From Chitinophagaceae bacterium (GTDB taxonomy: Bacteria > Bacteroidota > Bacteroidia > Chitinophagales > UBA10324): DNA of 64,000 bases. Shown here piece by piece: positions 45,352 through 55,208 of the stretch. Below the pieces are notes generated by a model. It made no database searches and was not told the origin of the DNA. It saw only the letters and a program-made list of their open reading frames with translations. The DNA lies in NCBI GenBank assembly GCA_947469485.1, contig CANIPU010000010.1:39906-103905 (forward strand), written 5' to 3'. Position numbers and translations under genes: made by a program. Positions within the stretch are counted from its first letter, which is position 1. The number at the start of each line of letters is the position of its first letter.

Positions 45352-46851
45352 TCACATACCATATATCCCCTCATACTTCTTCCGCGCATATTGCATAAAG
45401 TACTTGAAGTTGAGCGGCTCGCCGGTAATGCGTTCGCACAATTCGCGGGCGGTAAATCTTCTGCCATGCACATGAATTTTTTCGCGCAGCCATTCTCTTA
45501 ACTGTAACAGTTCACCTTTTTCTATCTGCTCATTCAAGCCCGCAATCTCTTTTGTTGCCTGATTGAAAAACTGCACGGCATAAAAACTTCCCAACGAGTA
45601 AGTAGGAAAATAACCAATGCTGCCATGGCTCCAGTGTATATCCTGCAACACTCCCTTGTTAGCTGATGGCACATCCACATTCAGGTATTCTTTGTAGCGG
45701 GCATTCCATATTTCCGATAAGTCTTTTACCTGAATGCTTTTATCCATCAATCCTTTTTCAATTTCAAACCGCACCATTATGTGAAAATGATAAGTGAGTT
45801 CATCGGCTTCCACCCGAATAAAACTTGGCTGCACTTTATTTATTCCTTTATAAAATTCATTATCACTCACATCTTTCAGCTGTTCGGGAAAAACAGTTTT
45901 CAGATTCCTAAAATTTCCTTTCCAGTAACCGAAACCGCGGCCAACCAGGTTTTCCCACAAGCGCGATTGCGATTCATGTATGCCAAGCGACACCGCCTCT
46001 CCCAACGGAAGCCCGTAATTCTCCACCAGTAATCCCTGCTCGTACAAGGCATGTCCGCCTTCGTGAATGCAACTCCACAGCATGGTACTGAAATCATTTT
46101 CATTCACACGCGTGGTGACACGAACATCCTGCATACTGAAATTAGTGGTGAACGGATGCGGCGACACATCCTGCCGACCGGCATCAAAATCATAACCCAT
46201 CTGTTTCAGCATATCAATTCCGAAATCCCATTGCGGCTGGTACGGATAATTCCGTTTCAGAAAATCAGTTCGCACCTGCGGTTTCGCAGCAATCTCTTTT
46301 ACAAAGTCCACCAAATTCGAACGAACCTCCTTGAACAACACATCAAGCTCATCAGTCTTCGCACCGGGTTCATACAAATCAAGCAAAGCATTGTACGGAT
46401 GATTTTCATAACCGAGAATCTCTGCTTCTTCGCGCTTCATATCAATCATTGTTTCCAGCATCGGGCTGTAAACTTTAAAATCATTTTGCTCGCGCGCCTT
46501 CAACCATGCCTGATAAGTTTGCGAAGTGACCTGCGCTATCTTCTCAACAAACGAAGTCGGATATTTTTTTTCGCGAGTGTAATCTTTAAATGTTTCTTCC
46601 ACATTTCGTTTCTGCAGTTCACTCAAATCGTTACTTGATTTAAGCTGCGATAAAATTTCGCCGAGTTTATCATCCACAAATAAATCGTGCGCCATTCCGC
46701 TTAGTGTTCCTATCTGCTGGGCACGAAACTCAGCACCCTTCTTCGGCTGGTAACATTCCTGATCCCATCCAAGCAATGCGATTGAATATTTTATGTCGGC
46801 AATCTTTCTCATTGCAGTTACATATTGCTGATAAAGTTCTTTTGCGCTCAC
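45352..46851 (-). CDS. M32 family metallocarboxypeptidase
   Basis: A 499-residue zinc carboxypeptidase of the Taq/Pfu type, which removes C-terminal amino acids from peptides in the cytosol. The zinc site is CIHEGGHALYEQG (HExxH, about residue 258), followed by the third ligand region LGIHESQSRLWEN (about residue 290), RVEADELTYHFHIMVRFEIE and DIHWSHGSIGYFPTYSLGS. Length and motif order are normal for the family. There is no signal peptide. It is a stand-alone gene. Confidence 0.95.
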   Translation of the reverse strand: MSAKELYQQYVTAMRKIADIKYSIALLGWDQECYQPKKGAEFRAQQIGTLSGMAHDLFVDDKLGEILSQLKSSNDLSELQKRNVEETFKDYTREKKYPTSFVEKIAQVTSQTYQAWLKAREQNDFKVYSPMLETMIDMKREEAEILGYENHPYNALLDLYEPGAKTDELDVLFKEVRSNLVDFVKEIAAKPQVRTDFLKRNYPYQPQWDFGIDMLKQMGYDFDAGRQDVSPHPFTTNFSMQDVRVTTRVNENDFSTMLWSCIHEGGHALYEQGLLVENYGLPLGEAVSLGIHESQSRLWENLVGRGFGYWKGNFRNLKTVFPEQLKDVSDNEFYKGINKVQPSFIRVEADELTYHFHIMVRFEIEKGLMDKSIQVKDLSEIWNARYKEYLNVDVPSANKGVLQDIHWSHGSIGYFPTYSLGSFYAVQFFNQATKEIAGLNEQIEKGELLQLREWLREKIHVHGRRFTARELCERITGEPLNFKYFMQYARKKYEGIYGM

Positions 46852-46896
46852 AGTTTTTACGAATTTTGATTTTTATAGTAAACGAATGAAATAAAA

Positions 46897-46942
46897 AACG
46901 GAGAATACTTTGTGAAAATCTTTTCACGCAATATTCTCCGTT
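46897..46942 (-). terminator. Long hairpin terminator of the T9SS protease gene
   Basis: An 11-bp outer stem (AACGGAGAATA paired with TATTCTCCGTT) encloses a second perfect 7-bp stem (GTGAAAA paired with TTTTCAC). It lies 17 bp past the stop codon of the protease gene on the minus strand and is followed there by TTTTTTAT, making it a strong intrinsic terminator. Confidence 0.85.
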
Positions 46943-46959
46943 GTAAAAGTTAAAACTGC

Positions 46960-49653
46960 CTATGGGTGCAGTACAATTATTTTGCGGGTGAAAGTTCCAA
47001 CTTCATTTTCTCCCTGAAGGAAATAAACTCCGGCAGCCACATTTTTCAGATCGAAATAAATGTTGCTGTTCTTTTCGTTGTATGAAGCAGAAATTTTTCT
47101 TCCGGTTTCATCAAACAGATAAATGCTGTTCAGTTTTATTCCTCCTAAATCAATTTCCAGTTCATTGTTGGCAGGGTTCGGGAAGACTTTTATTGAAGAA
47201 AAATACAATTCAGTTAACCCGGCAAAGAATGGAACAGTAATACAGGTTGATTTTGTGCAGGCATTGGCATCGGTAACAGTCACACAATAGGTTCCGGCTG
47301 TTATGTTGCTTAAATCTTCAGTAGTTGCACCATTTGCCCAATGAAAAGTGAACGGTGAAGTTCCGCCTACAATTGAAAGATTAATACTTGCGTCGGCAGC
47401 TGTTGAAGAACTTGCCTGCGTATTTGAGAAATTAATTGTTTGAACCGGGAAAACAGTTATTGTTTGAAAACTGGTATCGTAAGAACCACCATTATTTGCA
47501 ATTAAGGTTAATACATAAGTTCCTGCCATTGAAGGCGAGTAACTGAATGTTGTGCTGGTTCCGGTTTGTGTTGCAGGTCCGGTTAAAGTCCAGCTGTAAT
47601 AATATGCGTTTACAGATGTGTTACTTGTATTAATTGATTTTCCCTGGCAAATAGTATTATCTACTACCGTGAAAGCTGCAGTTACCGGCACACCTAAACA
47701 AAATTGTTTTGTTACTACTGAAGTAAATGTTCCGCCATCGGCAATAACATGACCTGCTTCATCTTCAGCATGAAAATGTCCGTTACCATTGGTGCAACAA
47801 ATTCCATCGCCGCCCGCATCGTTAATGGTAAATGTGTAACAGCCCGAGTCTAAACATGCATTTAAATTATAAGTGGTGTTATTTGAAAACGCTGTCCACG
47901 AGTTAACAATTGTACCTGCTGAGTTTTTAATGTTAATTGAAGTTTGTCCGCCGTTGTTATCGGTGGTAAGAGTAACAGCCAGGTGCATTCCTGAAATAAC
48001 TGTGAATGAAGTTTCGAGCGTGTCATCAGCAGGTTGTTCATCAGAACCCATTGCATTAACACTTGATACATGAACCCAGTAATTATGAATTCCGGTTGTT
48101 GGAACAAATGAAGGAAGGGTAATTGTTGCAGTTGCATTATGCGGCAATGAACCATTCCAGATATAATTCTGATTAGCTGCACCATCCAGATGATACTGAA
48201 TATTGAAAGTAATTATTGTATCGATGCCTAAGTTCTTCACGGTAAATGCAGGAACAACAGTATCGCCTAAACATACGCTGGCACCGGTGCTGTTAAAATT
48301 CAGAAGCGATAAATTAATAGTATCAATAGGTGCCCAAGGATCAAACCCATCTTCTGTCATGTTGCCGGTATTATTCGGATCAAGCCAGTGTTTTAATTGT
48401 GTGGCGTTTGTTGTACCTAAATCCCAACTCAACGAAAATTTTCCGTATTCATCCGACAAATCTGGTCCACCGCAATAAGAAGCACCACCATGCAATTGTC
48501 CGACAATACGATGATTCTGATCAAACAATGGCGAACCGCTTGAACCACCTTCTGTTACAGCTAAATCCCATGTGCAATGCCAATGTGAATTTGCCGGAGT
48601 GCCTGCCCAGCTACTATTGGTAGCAGTGCCATAATCAAAGGTAATTTTCTTGATATCACCGCTGGGATGATGAATGCAAGTACTTGAAGTTGATGCTGCT
48701 GTACCTCTGTTCCACCCCGCATAATATACACCATATGATTGAGGAGGGATGTTGCTTAACTGAAGCAAAGTAAAATCTGAAGATGCTTTATTTGCTTTTA
48801 ATGTTGCTCCGTTAACCGACTGGTTTGTTGGTCCGTTTACATTAGTGCAACCCGGACTTTCATAATTAAATCTGAAAACCCAGGTACTTGTTCCTGTTGT
48901 TCCGCAGTGATTAGCCGATAAAAAGTAAGGAGTACCGGAATGAGGCACATCTGCAATCATTGCACCAGTGCATGCTCCACTCCCGCCAACAATAATTATA
49001 GCAACTGCCTTTTTTTCTGTTTGCCAGTTAGCCCCTTGTGTGCAATTCACATTAACATTACAGCTACCCGCATCTCCAAATGCTTTTGCATACTTAAACA
49101 TGTCCCGGTAACCATGTGTTATTCTGAAAATATTCAGTTGGCCATGAAATGAAGGAAAGGCTGGTTCGTTGTACTCCACGATCACCTCTGAACCCGGAAT
49201 TAAATCAGTACCAAATTGAAAATCTTCCTGAATATTTTCGTTTGTATAAGAACCAACAACATAATTTTTGTCTGGTGTATATAAGAACAGTTTAGCCCCC
49301 TGCGGAATATTAAACTGATCGAATGCCAGATTTATGCTCAACGCATCAGGGCAAACAATTTTCATTCTCCATACTTTATCTCCATTTGGCAAAGTTTCCC
49401 ATAAACCTTGCTGGTCGGCATTAATATTTACATAATGATTATAACCAAAACGGTAAGGAATATCTTTCCCTGTATTCAGTGCATCTTCTGCCATTAATGC
49501 ATCAACATCAACCGGAGCCATTGATTTGGCCGGAATATTATTTGAAAGAAATTTCTTAGAAAAACTTTGTGGAACACCCCCGAAAGTTTGTGCTTTCGAT
49601 TGAAGAACAGAAAAAGTTAAAATGGTTAATAGCAGAGAGAGAATTTTTTTCAT
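46960..49653 (-). CDS. T9SS-exported trypsin-like (lysyl endopeptidase-type) protease
   Basis: An 897-residue secreted serine protease. Residues 1-22 are a signal peptide (ending VLQSKAQ). A propeptide-like N-terminal region covers about residues 25-205. The S1-type catalytic domain is at about residues 205-425, with the His in FLSANHCGT (about 247), the Asp in SSDFTLLQL (about 292) and the Ser in EGGSSGSPLFD (about 374). Beta-sandwich segments follow at about residues 450-640, a PKD domain at about 655-735 and a SprB-like repeat at about 740-805. The last 80 residues are a T9SS type A sorting domain (FPNPANNELEIDL). Its likely role is extracellular protein degradation; the exact cleavage preference is not proven. 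Confidence 0.92.
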   Translation of the reverse strand: MKKILSLLLTILTFSVLQSKAQTFGGVPQSFSKKFLSNNIPAKSMAPVDVDALMAEDALNTGKDIPYRFGYNHYVNINADQQGLWETLPNGDKVWRMKIVCPDALSINLAFDQFNIPQGAKLFLYTPDKNYVVGSYTNENIQEDFQFGTDLIPGSEVIVEYNEPAFPSFHGQLNIFRITHGYRDMFKYAKAFGDAGSCNVNVNCTQGANWQTEKKAVAIIIVGGSGACTGAMIADVPHSGTPYFLSANHCGTTGTSTWVFRFNYESPGCTNVNGPTNQSVNGATLKANKASSDFTLLQLSNIPPQSYGVYYAGWNRGTAASTSSTCIHHPSGDIKKITFDYGTATNSSWAGTPANSHWHCTWDLAVTEGGSSGSPLFDQNHRIVGQLHGGASYCGGPDLSDEYGKFSLSWDLGTTNATQLKHWLDPNNTGNMTEDGFDPWAPIDTINLSLLNFNSTGASVCLGDTVVPAFTVKNLGIDTIITFNIQYHLDGAANQNYIWNGSLPHNATATITLPSFVPTTGIHNYWVHVSSVNAMGSDEQPADDTLETSFTVISGMHLAVTLTTDNNGGQTSINIKNSAGTIVNSWTAFSNNTTYNLNACLDSGCYTFTINDAGGDGICCTNGNGHFHAEDEAGHVIADGGTFTSVVTKQFCLGVPVTAAFTVVDNTICQGKSINTSNTSVNAYYYSWTLTGPATQTGTSTTFSYSPSMAGTYVLTLIANNGGSYDTSFQTITVFPVQTINFSNTQASSSTAADASINLSIVGGTSPFTFHWANGATTEDLSNITAGTYCVTVTDANACTKSTCITVPFFAGLTELYFSSIKVFPNPANNELEIDLGGIKLNSIYLFDETGRKISASYNEKNSNIYFDLKNVAAGVYFLQGENEVGTFTRKIIVLHP

Positions 49654-49803
49654 ATTCTGATTTTGTTTTGGGATGTCGAAAATATGAAACCAAATGAGAT
49701 CAGCAACAGCAATTATCAGGTTTTTATTACCCCTGAGAACTAAACAGGTAAACGGGTGTTTTTTTGAGATAAAAAATTCCTGTTGCGTTTTTAAAAAACA
49801 AAT

Positions 49804-50949
49804 TCAATTTCCATCTGCCAAAAAAGCTCGCATTCCTCCTTTAAGATTATATAAATTATTGAATCCGTATTTATCCTGCAATTGCCTTATCACCCACTCG
49901 CTGCGCTCTCCTACTTTACAATAAATTATAACAGGTTTTTGTTTGTTGATTTTGTGAGTATGAAAAAATATATCATTCATAGGCATAAGTTCTCCTCCAA
50001 TGTTTATGAGTTCGTGTTCTGAAGGTTCCCTTACATCTATCAACTGAAAATCTTCCTTCGCTTTAATTCTCCTCTTTAATTCTTTGGAAGAAATTTCAGC
50101 AATATCATAACTCACAACTTCATTACTTGAACAAAAGTTTTTATAGTCTTCTGAAGAGCTTAGTGGTTCATTTTTAATTTTTGCAGCAGCTTTTTCATCT
50201 CTATGAAATGAAAGATTGCGATACGAATTTTCTTTAATATCAATTAACAATAATTCATTCACCAATAATTTTCCAACACCTGTAATAAGTTTCACTACTT
50301 CAGCAGCCTGCATCATTCCAATTAAACCCGGAACAATACCCATAACTCCGGTTGTTGCACAATCAGGAGAATCATCTGCTGATGGTGCTTGCGGAAACAA
50401 GCAACGATAAGTTCCGCTTCTTTTTCCGTCACTCATCAAATGATTGAAAACACCTATCTGTCCTTCGAATTTAAATATCGCGCCTGATACTAAAGTCTTA
50501 TCAAGTTTCACGCATAAATCATTTAAAAGATATCTGGCAGGAAAATTATCTGTACCATCAACAATAATGTTGTAATCATTTACAATTTCAAATGCATTGT
50601 CTGAATGAATTTTTTCCAGAAAAGATTGATACTGAATATTCGGGTTAAGAAGGAATAAATTTTTTGCTGCAACATCAGCTTTCTTTTTTCCAATATGCGC
50701 GGTACTGTATAAAACCTGCCGTTGCAAATTACTTTCTTCCACAACATCATCGTCCACAATTCCAATTTTCCCAACGCCGGCAGCAACCAGGTACTGTAAT
50801 ACCGGAACACCTAACCCGCCGGCACCAACAACTAAAACAGAAGCTTGTTTTAATTTCAATTGCCCTTTCTCCCCTATTTCATCTAAAAGAATATGACGAC
50901 TATATCTATTTCGCTCGTCTTGTGTAAGGTAATTTGAATCGAACAACAT
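49804..50949 (-). CDS. thiF: ThiF/MoeB-type adenylyltransferase with C-terminal rhodanese domain
   Basis: A 381-residue protein with an E1-like ATP-dependent adenylyltransferase domain (about residues 1-240, VLVVGAGGLGVPVLQYLVAAG, then DGTDNFPARYLLND) and a rhodanese domain (about residues 275-381, QLIDVREPSEHELINIGG, with active cysteine in IIYCKVGERSEWV). It adenylates the C-terminal Gly-Gly of ThiS, and the rhodanese part can deliver sulfur for the thiocarboxylate. In this thi operon the thiamine role is more likely than molybdopterin (MoeB). The metal-binding cysteines are reduced to the pattern YRCLFP ... PDCATTGV. Confidence 0.88.
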   Translation of the reverse strand: MLFDSNYLTQDERNRYSRHILLDEIGEKGQLKLKQASVLVVGAGGLGVPVLQYLVAAGVGKIGIVDDDVVEESNLQRQVLYSTAHIGKKKADVAAKNLFLLNPNIQYQSFLEKIHSDNAFEIVNDYNIIVDGTDNFPARYLLNDLCVKLDKTLVSGAIFKFEGQIGVFNHLMSDGKRSGTYRCLFPQAPSADDSPDCATTGVMGIVPGLIGMMQAAEVVKLITGVGKLLVNELLLIDIKENSYRNLSFHRDEKAAAKIKNEPLSSSEDYKNFCSSNEVVSYDIAEISSKELKRRIKAKEDFQLIDVREPSEHELINIGGELMPMNDIFFHTHKINKQKPVIIYCKVGERSEWVIRQLQDKYGFNNLYNLKGGMRAFLADGN

Positions 50950-50960
50950 GGTTTTTATTA

Positions 50961-50990
50961 GTTCAAAGTTTAAGTTTCAAAGTTCAAAGT
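50961..50990. repeat. Short AAAGTT-type repeat between thiH and thiF
   Basis: A 30-bp stretch made of overlapping copies of GTTCAAAGTT, AAGTTTCAAAG and AGTTCAAAGT. It resembles, in base composition and word style, the repeats around the second four-helix-bundle cassette, but has no inverted partner or gene here. It lies in the 81-bp thiH-thiF gap. Confidence 0.4.
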
Positions 50991-51030
50991 AATTAGTTGT
51001 GAGACACAAACTGCTTTCACAATACTTCTA

Positions 51031-52149
51031 TTACATCACTGCATCCCAATCTTTCCACACCACTTCAAATCCTCTTGCGCGAATTACATCTGCGACTTCA
51101 GCTGGAGTTCTTTCATCGCTGATGTGAAATTGTTCAAGTGCATGGTTGTTACTTGCATAACCACCGGGTTCAGTTTTAGAACCGGCACTCATGCTTGTAA
51201 TTCCCAATTCAAAAATTTTATCACGGAAAGCGGGTGATTCTCTTGTAGAAAGTGATAGTTCAACATTCTCATCAAAAATCCGGAAAGCACAAATCAACTG
51301 AACTAGTTCTTTTTCACTCATCGGATACTTTGGTTCAAAATCTCCTTCAGCAGGTCGCAATCGTGGAAATGAAACTGAGTACTTTGTTTGCCAGTAAGTT
51401 TTATTCAGGTACTGAAGATGAAGTGCAGTGAAAAAAGAATCTGCCCGCCAGTCTTCTAATCCAAGCAACACACCTAAACCGATTTTATGAATGCCGGCTT
51501 CTCCCAATCTATCGGCAGTTTCTAAACGGAAATTAAAATTTGATTTTCTTCCTTTCGGATGATAGGTTTTATAATTCTTTTCGTGATAAGTTTCCTGGTA
51601 AACCAAAACCGTATTCAACCCAAATGGAATTAATTTTTCATACTCTTCTTTTTCCATCGGTTGCACTTCCAGCGAAATATGAGCAAAGTGCGGACGAATA
51701 ATTTCAATGGCATGAGCAATATAATCAACTCCGACTTTCATATTGTCTTCGCCGGTTACCAATAAAATATGATCATAACCCATTTCTTTTATAACGGTAA
51801 CTTCATTTAATATTTCTTCATCAGTGAGTGTGATGCGCGGCAATTTATTTCCAAAACTGAATCCGCAATAGGTACAAACATTGTTGCATTCGTTACTCAG
51901 ATACATTGGAATATACATCTGTATTGTATTTCCAAATCGTCTGCGAGTGATCGAATAACTTTTGTTAATCATTTCCTGCAAATGATTTTTTGCTGCAGGA
52001 GAAATTAGAGCCATGAAATCTTCAGGAGTTAATCTTCCTGTTCTATTCAAAGCCCGTTTTACATTTTCATCAGTTGAATTGCAAATGCCATTGCATACTT
52101 CTTCCCAAGTATATTGACTAAAAATATCAGTGAAAGAAGTTTTGCTCAT
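51031..52149 (-). CDS. thiH: 2-iminoacetate synthase ThiH
   Basis: A 372-residue radical-SAM enzyme that cleaves tyrosine to give dehydroglycine (2-iminoacetate) and p-cresol for thiazole formation. The cluster motif CNNVCTYCGFSFGN (CxxxCxxC, about residue 88) is intact, as are GLGVLLGLEDWR and SVSFPRLRPAEGDF. It is the oxygen-sensitive alternative to ThiO; no thiO gene is seen here. It partners ThiG, whose stop codon is 3 bp upstream. Confidence 0.96.
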   Translation of the reverse strand: MSKTSFTDIFSQYTWEEVCNGICNSTDENVKRALNRTGRLTPEDFMALISPAAKNHLQEMINKSYSITRRRFGNTIQMYIPMYLSNECNNVCTYCGFSFGNKLPRITLTDEEILNEVTVIKEMGYDHILLVTGEDNMKVGVDYIAHAIEIIRPHFAHISLEVQPMEKEEYEKLIPFGLNTVLVYQETYHEKNYKTYHPKGRKSNFNFRLETADRLGEAGIHKIGLGVLLGLEDWRADSFFTALHLQYLNKTYWQTKYSVSFPRLRPAEGDFEPKYPMSEKELVQLICAFRIFDENVELSLSTRESPAFRDKIFELGITSMSAGSKTEPGGYASNNHALEQFHISDERTPAEVADVIRARGFEVVWKDWDAVM

Positions 52150-52152
52150 TAG

Positions 52153-52932
52153 TTAATTTATATCAAGTAATGATAAATCAAACGGACTACTAGCAATGGC
52201 AACTTTTCCAGGTGAAGCAAGTTGGTTTTCATAAGCCATTCTGCCAGCCTTCACTGCAAGTTTAAATGCTTCTGCCATTCTAATCGGATTGCCAGCGATT
52301 GAAATTGCTGTATTAACCAGTACGGCATCAGCACCCAACTCCATAGCAAATGCAGCATGTGAAGGAGCACCGATTCCTGCATCAACAATTACAGGAACAT
52401 TGCTTTGTTCAATTATAATTTCAAGCATAGCCCGGGTTTGTATTCCATTGTTTGAACCAATGGGTGAGCCAAGTGGCATTACGGCAGCAGTTCCGACATC
52501 TTCTAATTTCTTACATAAGACCGGATCGGCATTGATGTATGGAAGAACAATGAAACCAAGTTTAACCAATTCTTCTGTGGCTTTTAAAGTTTCTATCGGG
52601 TCAGGTAATAAATATCTGGGGTCAGGATGAATCTCAAGCTTAAGCCAATTAGTTTGTAAGGCTTCGCGAGCCATTTGCGCAGCAAGAACTGCCTCCTTTG
52701 CATTCCGTACTCCGCTTGTATTTGGCAATAAATTTATTTCCGGCAGCTGAAGATGTATTAACATATCATCGTCTTCCTTCCAAACATCAACCCGCTTTAA
52801 AGCCACAGTTACCATTTCGGTACCGCTGGCAATAACAGAATTTTTCATCAACTCATTTGAACCAAATTTTCCGGTTCCAAGAAATAATCTGGAGGAAAAT
52901 TCCCTGCCTGCAATTGATAATTTATTTTTCAT
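52153..52932 (-). CDS. thiG: Thiazole synthase ThiG
   Basis: A 259-residue TIM-barrel enzyme that combines 1-deoxy-D-xylulose 5-phosphate, dehydroglycine and the ThiS thiocarboxylate to form the thiazole phosphate of thiamine. The motif [16 protein letters not shown] (about residue 15), [19 protein letters not shown] and [20 protein letters not shown] (about residue 183) are typical. It follows the OmpA-like gene by 6 bp and precedes thiH by 3 bp. Confidence 0.97.
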   Translation of the reverse strand: MKNKLSIAGREFSSRLFLGTGKFGSNELMKNSVIASGTEMVTVALKRVDVWKEDDDMLIHLQLPEINLLPNTSGVRNAKEAVLAAQMAREALQTNWLKLEIHPDPRYLLPDPIETLKATEELVKLGFIVLPYINADPVLCKKLEDVGTAAVMPLGSPIGSNNGIQTRAMLEIIIEQSNVPVIVDAGIGAPSHAAFAMELGADAVLVNTAISIAGNPIRMAEAFKLAVKAGRMAYENQLASPGKVAIASSPFDLSLLDIN

Positions 52933-52938
52933 AAAATA

Positions 52939-53781
52939 TTATTTCGGCTCAAGCAATTTGAAGAACTGATCGAGCTGTGGAAGAATTATTATGCTGGTTC
53001 GGCGATTAGATGTGCGCCCCTCTTCAGTTTCATTAGAACTAATTGAATGATATTCTCCTCTTCCGGCGGCTATAATTCTTTCAGGCGCAACTGCATATTC
53101 AGTTTGAAGAATTCGGGCGACAGATGAAGCGCGGAGCACACTTAAATCCCAATTGTCTTTAATAAAAGTTGTTTTGATTGGCTTGTTATCTGTATTGCCT
53201 TCAATCATAAATTGTATTCCGGGTTGTGCATTCAATACCTGAGCTACTTTGCTGAGAATAGTTTTGGCTTGAGTTGTAATTTCATAGCTACCACTCTTGA
53301 AAAGCATTTTATCTGAAAGATTTATTAAAACTGCGCTTCCTTCTACTTTCACCTGAACATCAGAATCATTTATATCACCAAGTGCCCCTTTCAAATTCAA
53401 AACAAGTGTCATGTTTAGTGAATCCTTTTTTGACATTTGAGTTTGCAAGGTTTGTATGTAATTGTCCTTTGCCCCAATGTTCTCTAATGATTTTTGAATG
53501 CTCTCAGCCTGCTGTTTTGAAATTACGGAAAGATCTGAAAGCTGATTAATCATGATATTCCGATTTGTTTTTAGCTCCGCAATCTGATCTTCAAGGTCTA
53601 GTTGTTTTTTCTTTGAAGCGTCTTTTTCAGTCAGGCAGGTTTTTAATTGATCTTCTATAATTACATAATCGCTTTTCAGCTTATCGTATATAGATACTTG
53701 TGCTTTGTATTTTTTTGTGCTGACACATGAATTTAAAGTCAGGCAAATTGATGTAAAAACTAAAATTTTTCTAATGGTCAT
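52939..53781 (-). CDS. OmpA-family lipoprotein inside the thiamine operon
   Basis: A 280-residue lipoprotein with signal ILVFTSICLTLNSC (lipobox cysteine about residue 19). Residues 25-130 are strongly coiled-coil (QLDLEDQIAELKTNRNIMIN). Residues 155-275 are an OmpA/MotB peptidoglycan-binding domain with FMIEGNTDNKPI, NWDLSVLRASSVARIL and AAGRGEYHSIS. It anchors the outer or inner membrane to the cell wall and has no known role in thiamine synthesis. It sits between thiE and thiG with gaps of 16 and 6 bp, so it is co-transcribed under TPP riboswitch control. This location is unusual. Confidence 0.9.
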   Translation of the reverse strand: MTIRKILVFTSICLTLNSCVSTKKYKAQVSIYDKLKSDYVIIEDQLKTCLTEKDASKKKQLDLEDQIAELKTNRNIMINQLSDLSVISKQQAESIQKSLENIGAKDNYIQTLQTQMSKKDSLNMTLVLNLKGALGDINDSDVQVKVEGSAVLINLSDKMLFKSGSYEITTQAKTILSKVAQVLNAQPGIQFMIEGNTDNKPIKTTFIKDNWDLSVLRASSVARILQTEYAVAPERIIAAGRGEYHSISSNETEEGRTSNRRTSIIILPQLDQFFKLLEPK

Positions 53782-53797
53782 TTTTTGATTTATTTTT

Positions 53798-54451
53798 TTA
53801 AGCAGTTATGTTTTTTTTGATTAAAAAATTTTCATTCAGCTGATTAAATGACGCTTTTGTGTCTGAAGAATTTGCCAGAACAGATGAAACAGCAATACCG
53901 TAAATTCCAATTGAATTCAGAAAGTCAATATCATCAGCACATATTCCTCCAATTGCAAAAACCGGTACAGAAAGGTTTCTGTTAGAATATTCCTGCATAA
54001 TCTGTTTAAATCCATTTTCACCTAAAACAGGATTCAGATTGGTTTTTGTATTTGTAAAACGAAAGGGGCCAAGACCAACATAATTTGCTCCATTCATCTG
54101 TGCCAGATCAATATCATCAGTTGTATTACAGCTTGCGCCAATTAAAAAATTTTCGCCAAGAATATTTCTAGCTTTTTGAATTGAAATATCTTCTTTACCT
54201 AAATGAACACCATCAGACTTTACTTCAAATGCAAGTTCGGGATTATCGTTAATTATAAATGTTGCATTAAATTCTTTGCATAAAAATTTCAATTTCAATG
54301 CTTCATCCAAAATACTTTTTGAATAAGGTAATTTATTTCGGTACTGAATCCATTTCACTCCAGCTTCACAAGCCCTTTTTGCAACATCAAAATGATTTTG
54401 GTTTTCATTTGCAGCGGTTATAAACTGAATGTGTTCAAGCCTCAAATCCAT
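53798..54451 (-). CDS. thiE: Thiamine-phosphate synthase ThiE
   Basis: A 217-residue TIM-barrel enzyme that joins HMP pyrophosphate to thiazole phosphate to make thiamine phosphate. Key motifs are VKWIQYRNKLP, FIINDNPELAFEVKSDGVHLGKEDIS, YVGLGPFRFTNTKTN and FAIGGICADDIDFL. I start it at 54451 (protein DLRLEHIQFITAAN), since the longer frame reads into thiD; the chosen start overlaps thiD by 17 bp, in agreement with tight coupling. A second, more diverged copy lies upstream at 55175. Confidence 0.92.
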   Translation of the reverse strand: MDLRLEHIQFITAANENQNHFDVAKRACEAGVKWIQYRNKLPYSKSILDEALKLKFLCKEFNATFIINDNPELAFEVKSDGVHLGKEDISIQKARNILGENFLIGASCNTTDDIDLAQMNGANYVGLGPFRFTNTKTNLNPVLGENGFKQIMQEYSNRNLSVPVFAIGGICADDIDFLNSIGIYGIAVSSVLANSSDTKASFNQLNENFLIKKNITA

Positions 54452-55208
54452 ATTCATTAATTTTAAATGAATGATGCCATCCAAGCAATCCATTATCGCT
54501 CAAAATAAATTTGGTCACATATTCTTTAGCTAGTTTGCAGGATTCAATTAGTTTTTTTTCCAAAGCCAGATTAGCTGCAATTGCTGAAGAAAGCACACAA
54601 CCCGTTCCATGTTTTGTATGATTCATTCTGTCGCCCGGAATCGCAATTGCTTTTTCATTTATAAAAAGCAAATCATCGCTTCGGTCAGATATTGAATGTC
54701 CTCCTTTAAGCAAAACATTACAAAATTTGGAAAGATATAATGCGGCTTTTCCCTCATCATTAATCCCCGTCAGCATTTTTGCTTCTGATATATTCGGAGT
54801 AATAAGAAATATATTTTTAATGGAAGATAGCCAGTCGATTTTAGCAGAATGAAAATCATAACCGCTGCTGCTTTTTATTATAGGATCCCAAACAATCGAA
54901 ATTTTTTTATTTCTTGCCTGTAAGAATTTAATAATATCATTTAACATTTCTGCATTTCGAACAATTCCGATTTTTGCAACAACAGGATTATACAAATCAA
55001 ACAAAACTTTCAACTGGTGAATTATCTGGTCTGTAGAAAGCCAATCAATTTTCTCAATCTTATTTTCATTCTGATAAGTAATAGCAGTACAAACACCCAA
55101 ACCATGAACATGAAATTGCTCCAATGTTTTAATATCAGCTAATAATCCTGCTCCGCCACTGGAGTCAAGACCTGCTATGCTGATACAGTATTTTCTAAAA
55201 GTTTCCAC
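54435..55208 (-). CDS. thiD: Hydroxymethylpyrimidine (phosphate) kinase ThiD
   Basis: A 257-residue ribokinase-fold enzyme that phosphorylates HMP and HMP phosphate to the pyrophosphate used by ThiE. The start CISIAGLDSSGGAGLLADIK, the WDPIIKSSSGYDFH region and HTKHGTGCVLSSAIAANLALEK with the catalytic GTGC loop are diagnostic. It overlaps the upstream TenI-like gene by 34 bp and the downstream thiE by 17 bp. Confidence 0.95.
   Translation of the reverse strand: METFRKYCISIAGLDSSGGAGLLADIKTLEQFHVHGLGVCTAITYQNENKIEKIDWLSTDQIIHQLKVLFDLYNPVVAKIGIVRNAEMLNDIIKFLQARNKKISIVWDPIIKSSSGYDFHSAKIDWLSSIKNIFLITPNISEAKMLTGINDEGKAALYLSKFCNVLLKGGHSISDRSDDLLFINEKAIAIPGDRMNHTKHGTGCVLSSAIAANLALEKKLIESCKLAKEYVTKFILSDNGLLGWHHSFKINEYGFEA

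Noticed and set aside
46051..46638. 195-residue plus-strand frame
   Set aside because: It lies entirely antisense to the clear M32 carboxypeptidase gene and has no family signature.
48330..48623. Plus-strand frames inside the T9SS protease gene
   Set aside because: Shadows of a gene with an intact signal peptide, catalytic triad and sorting domain.
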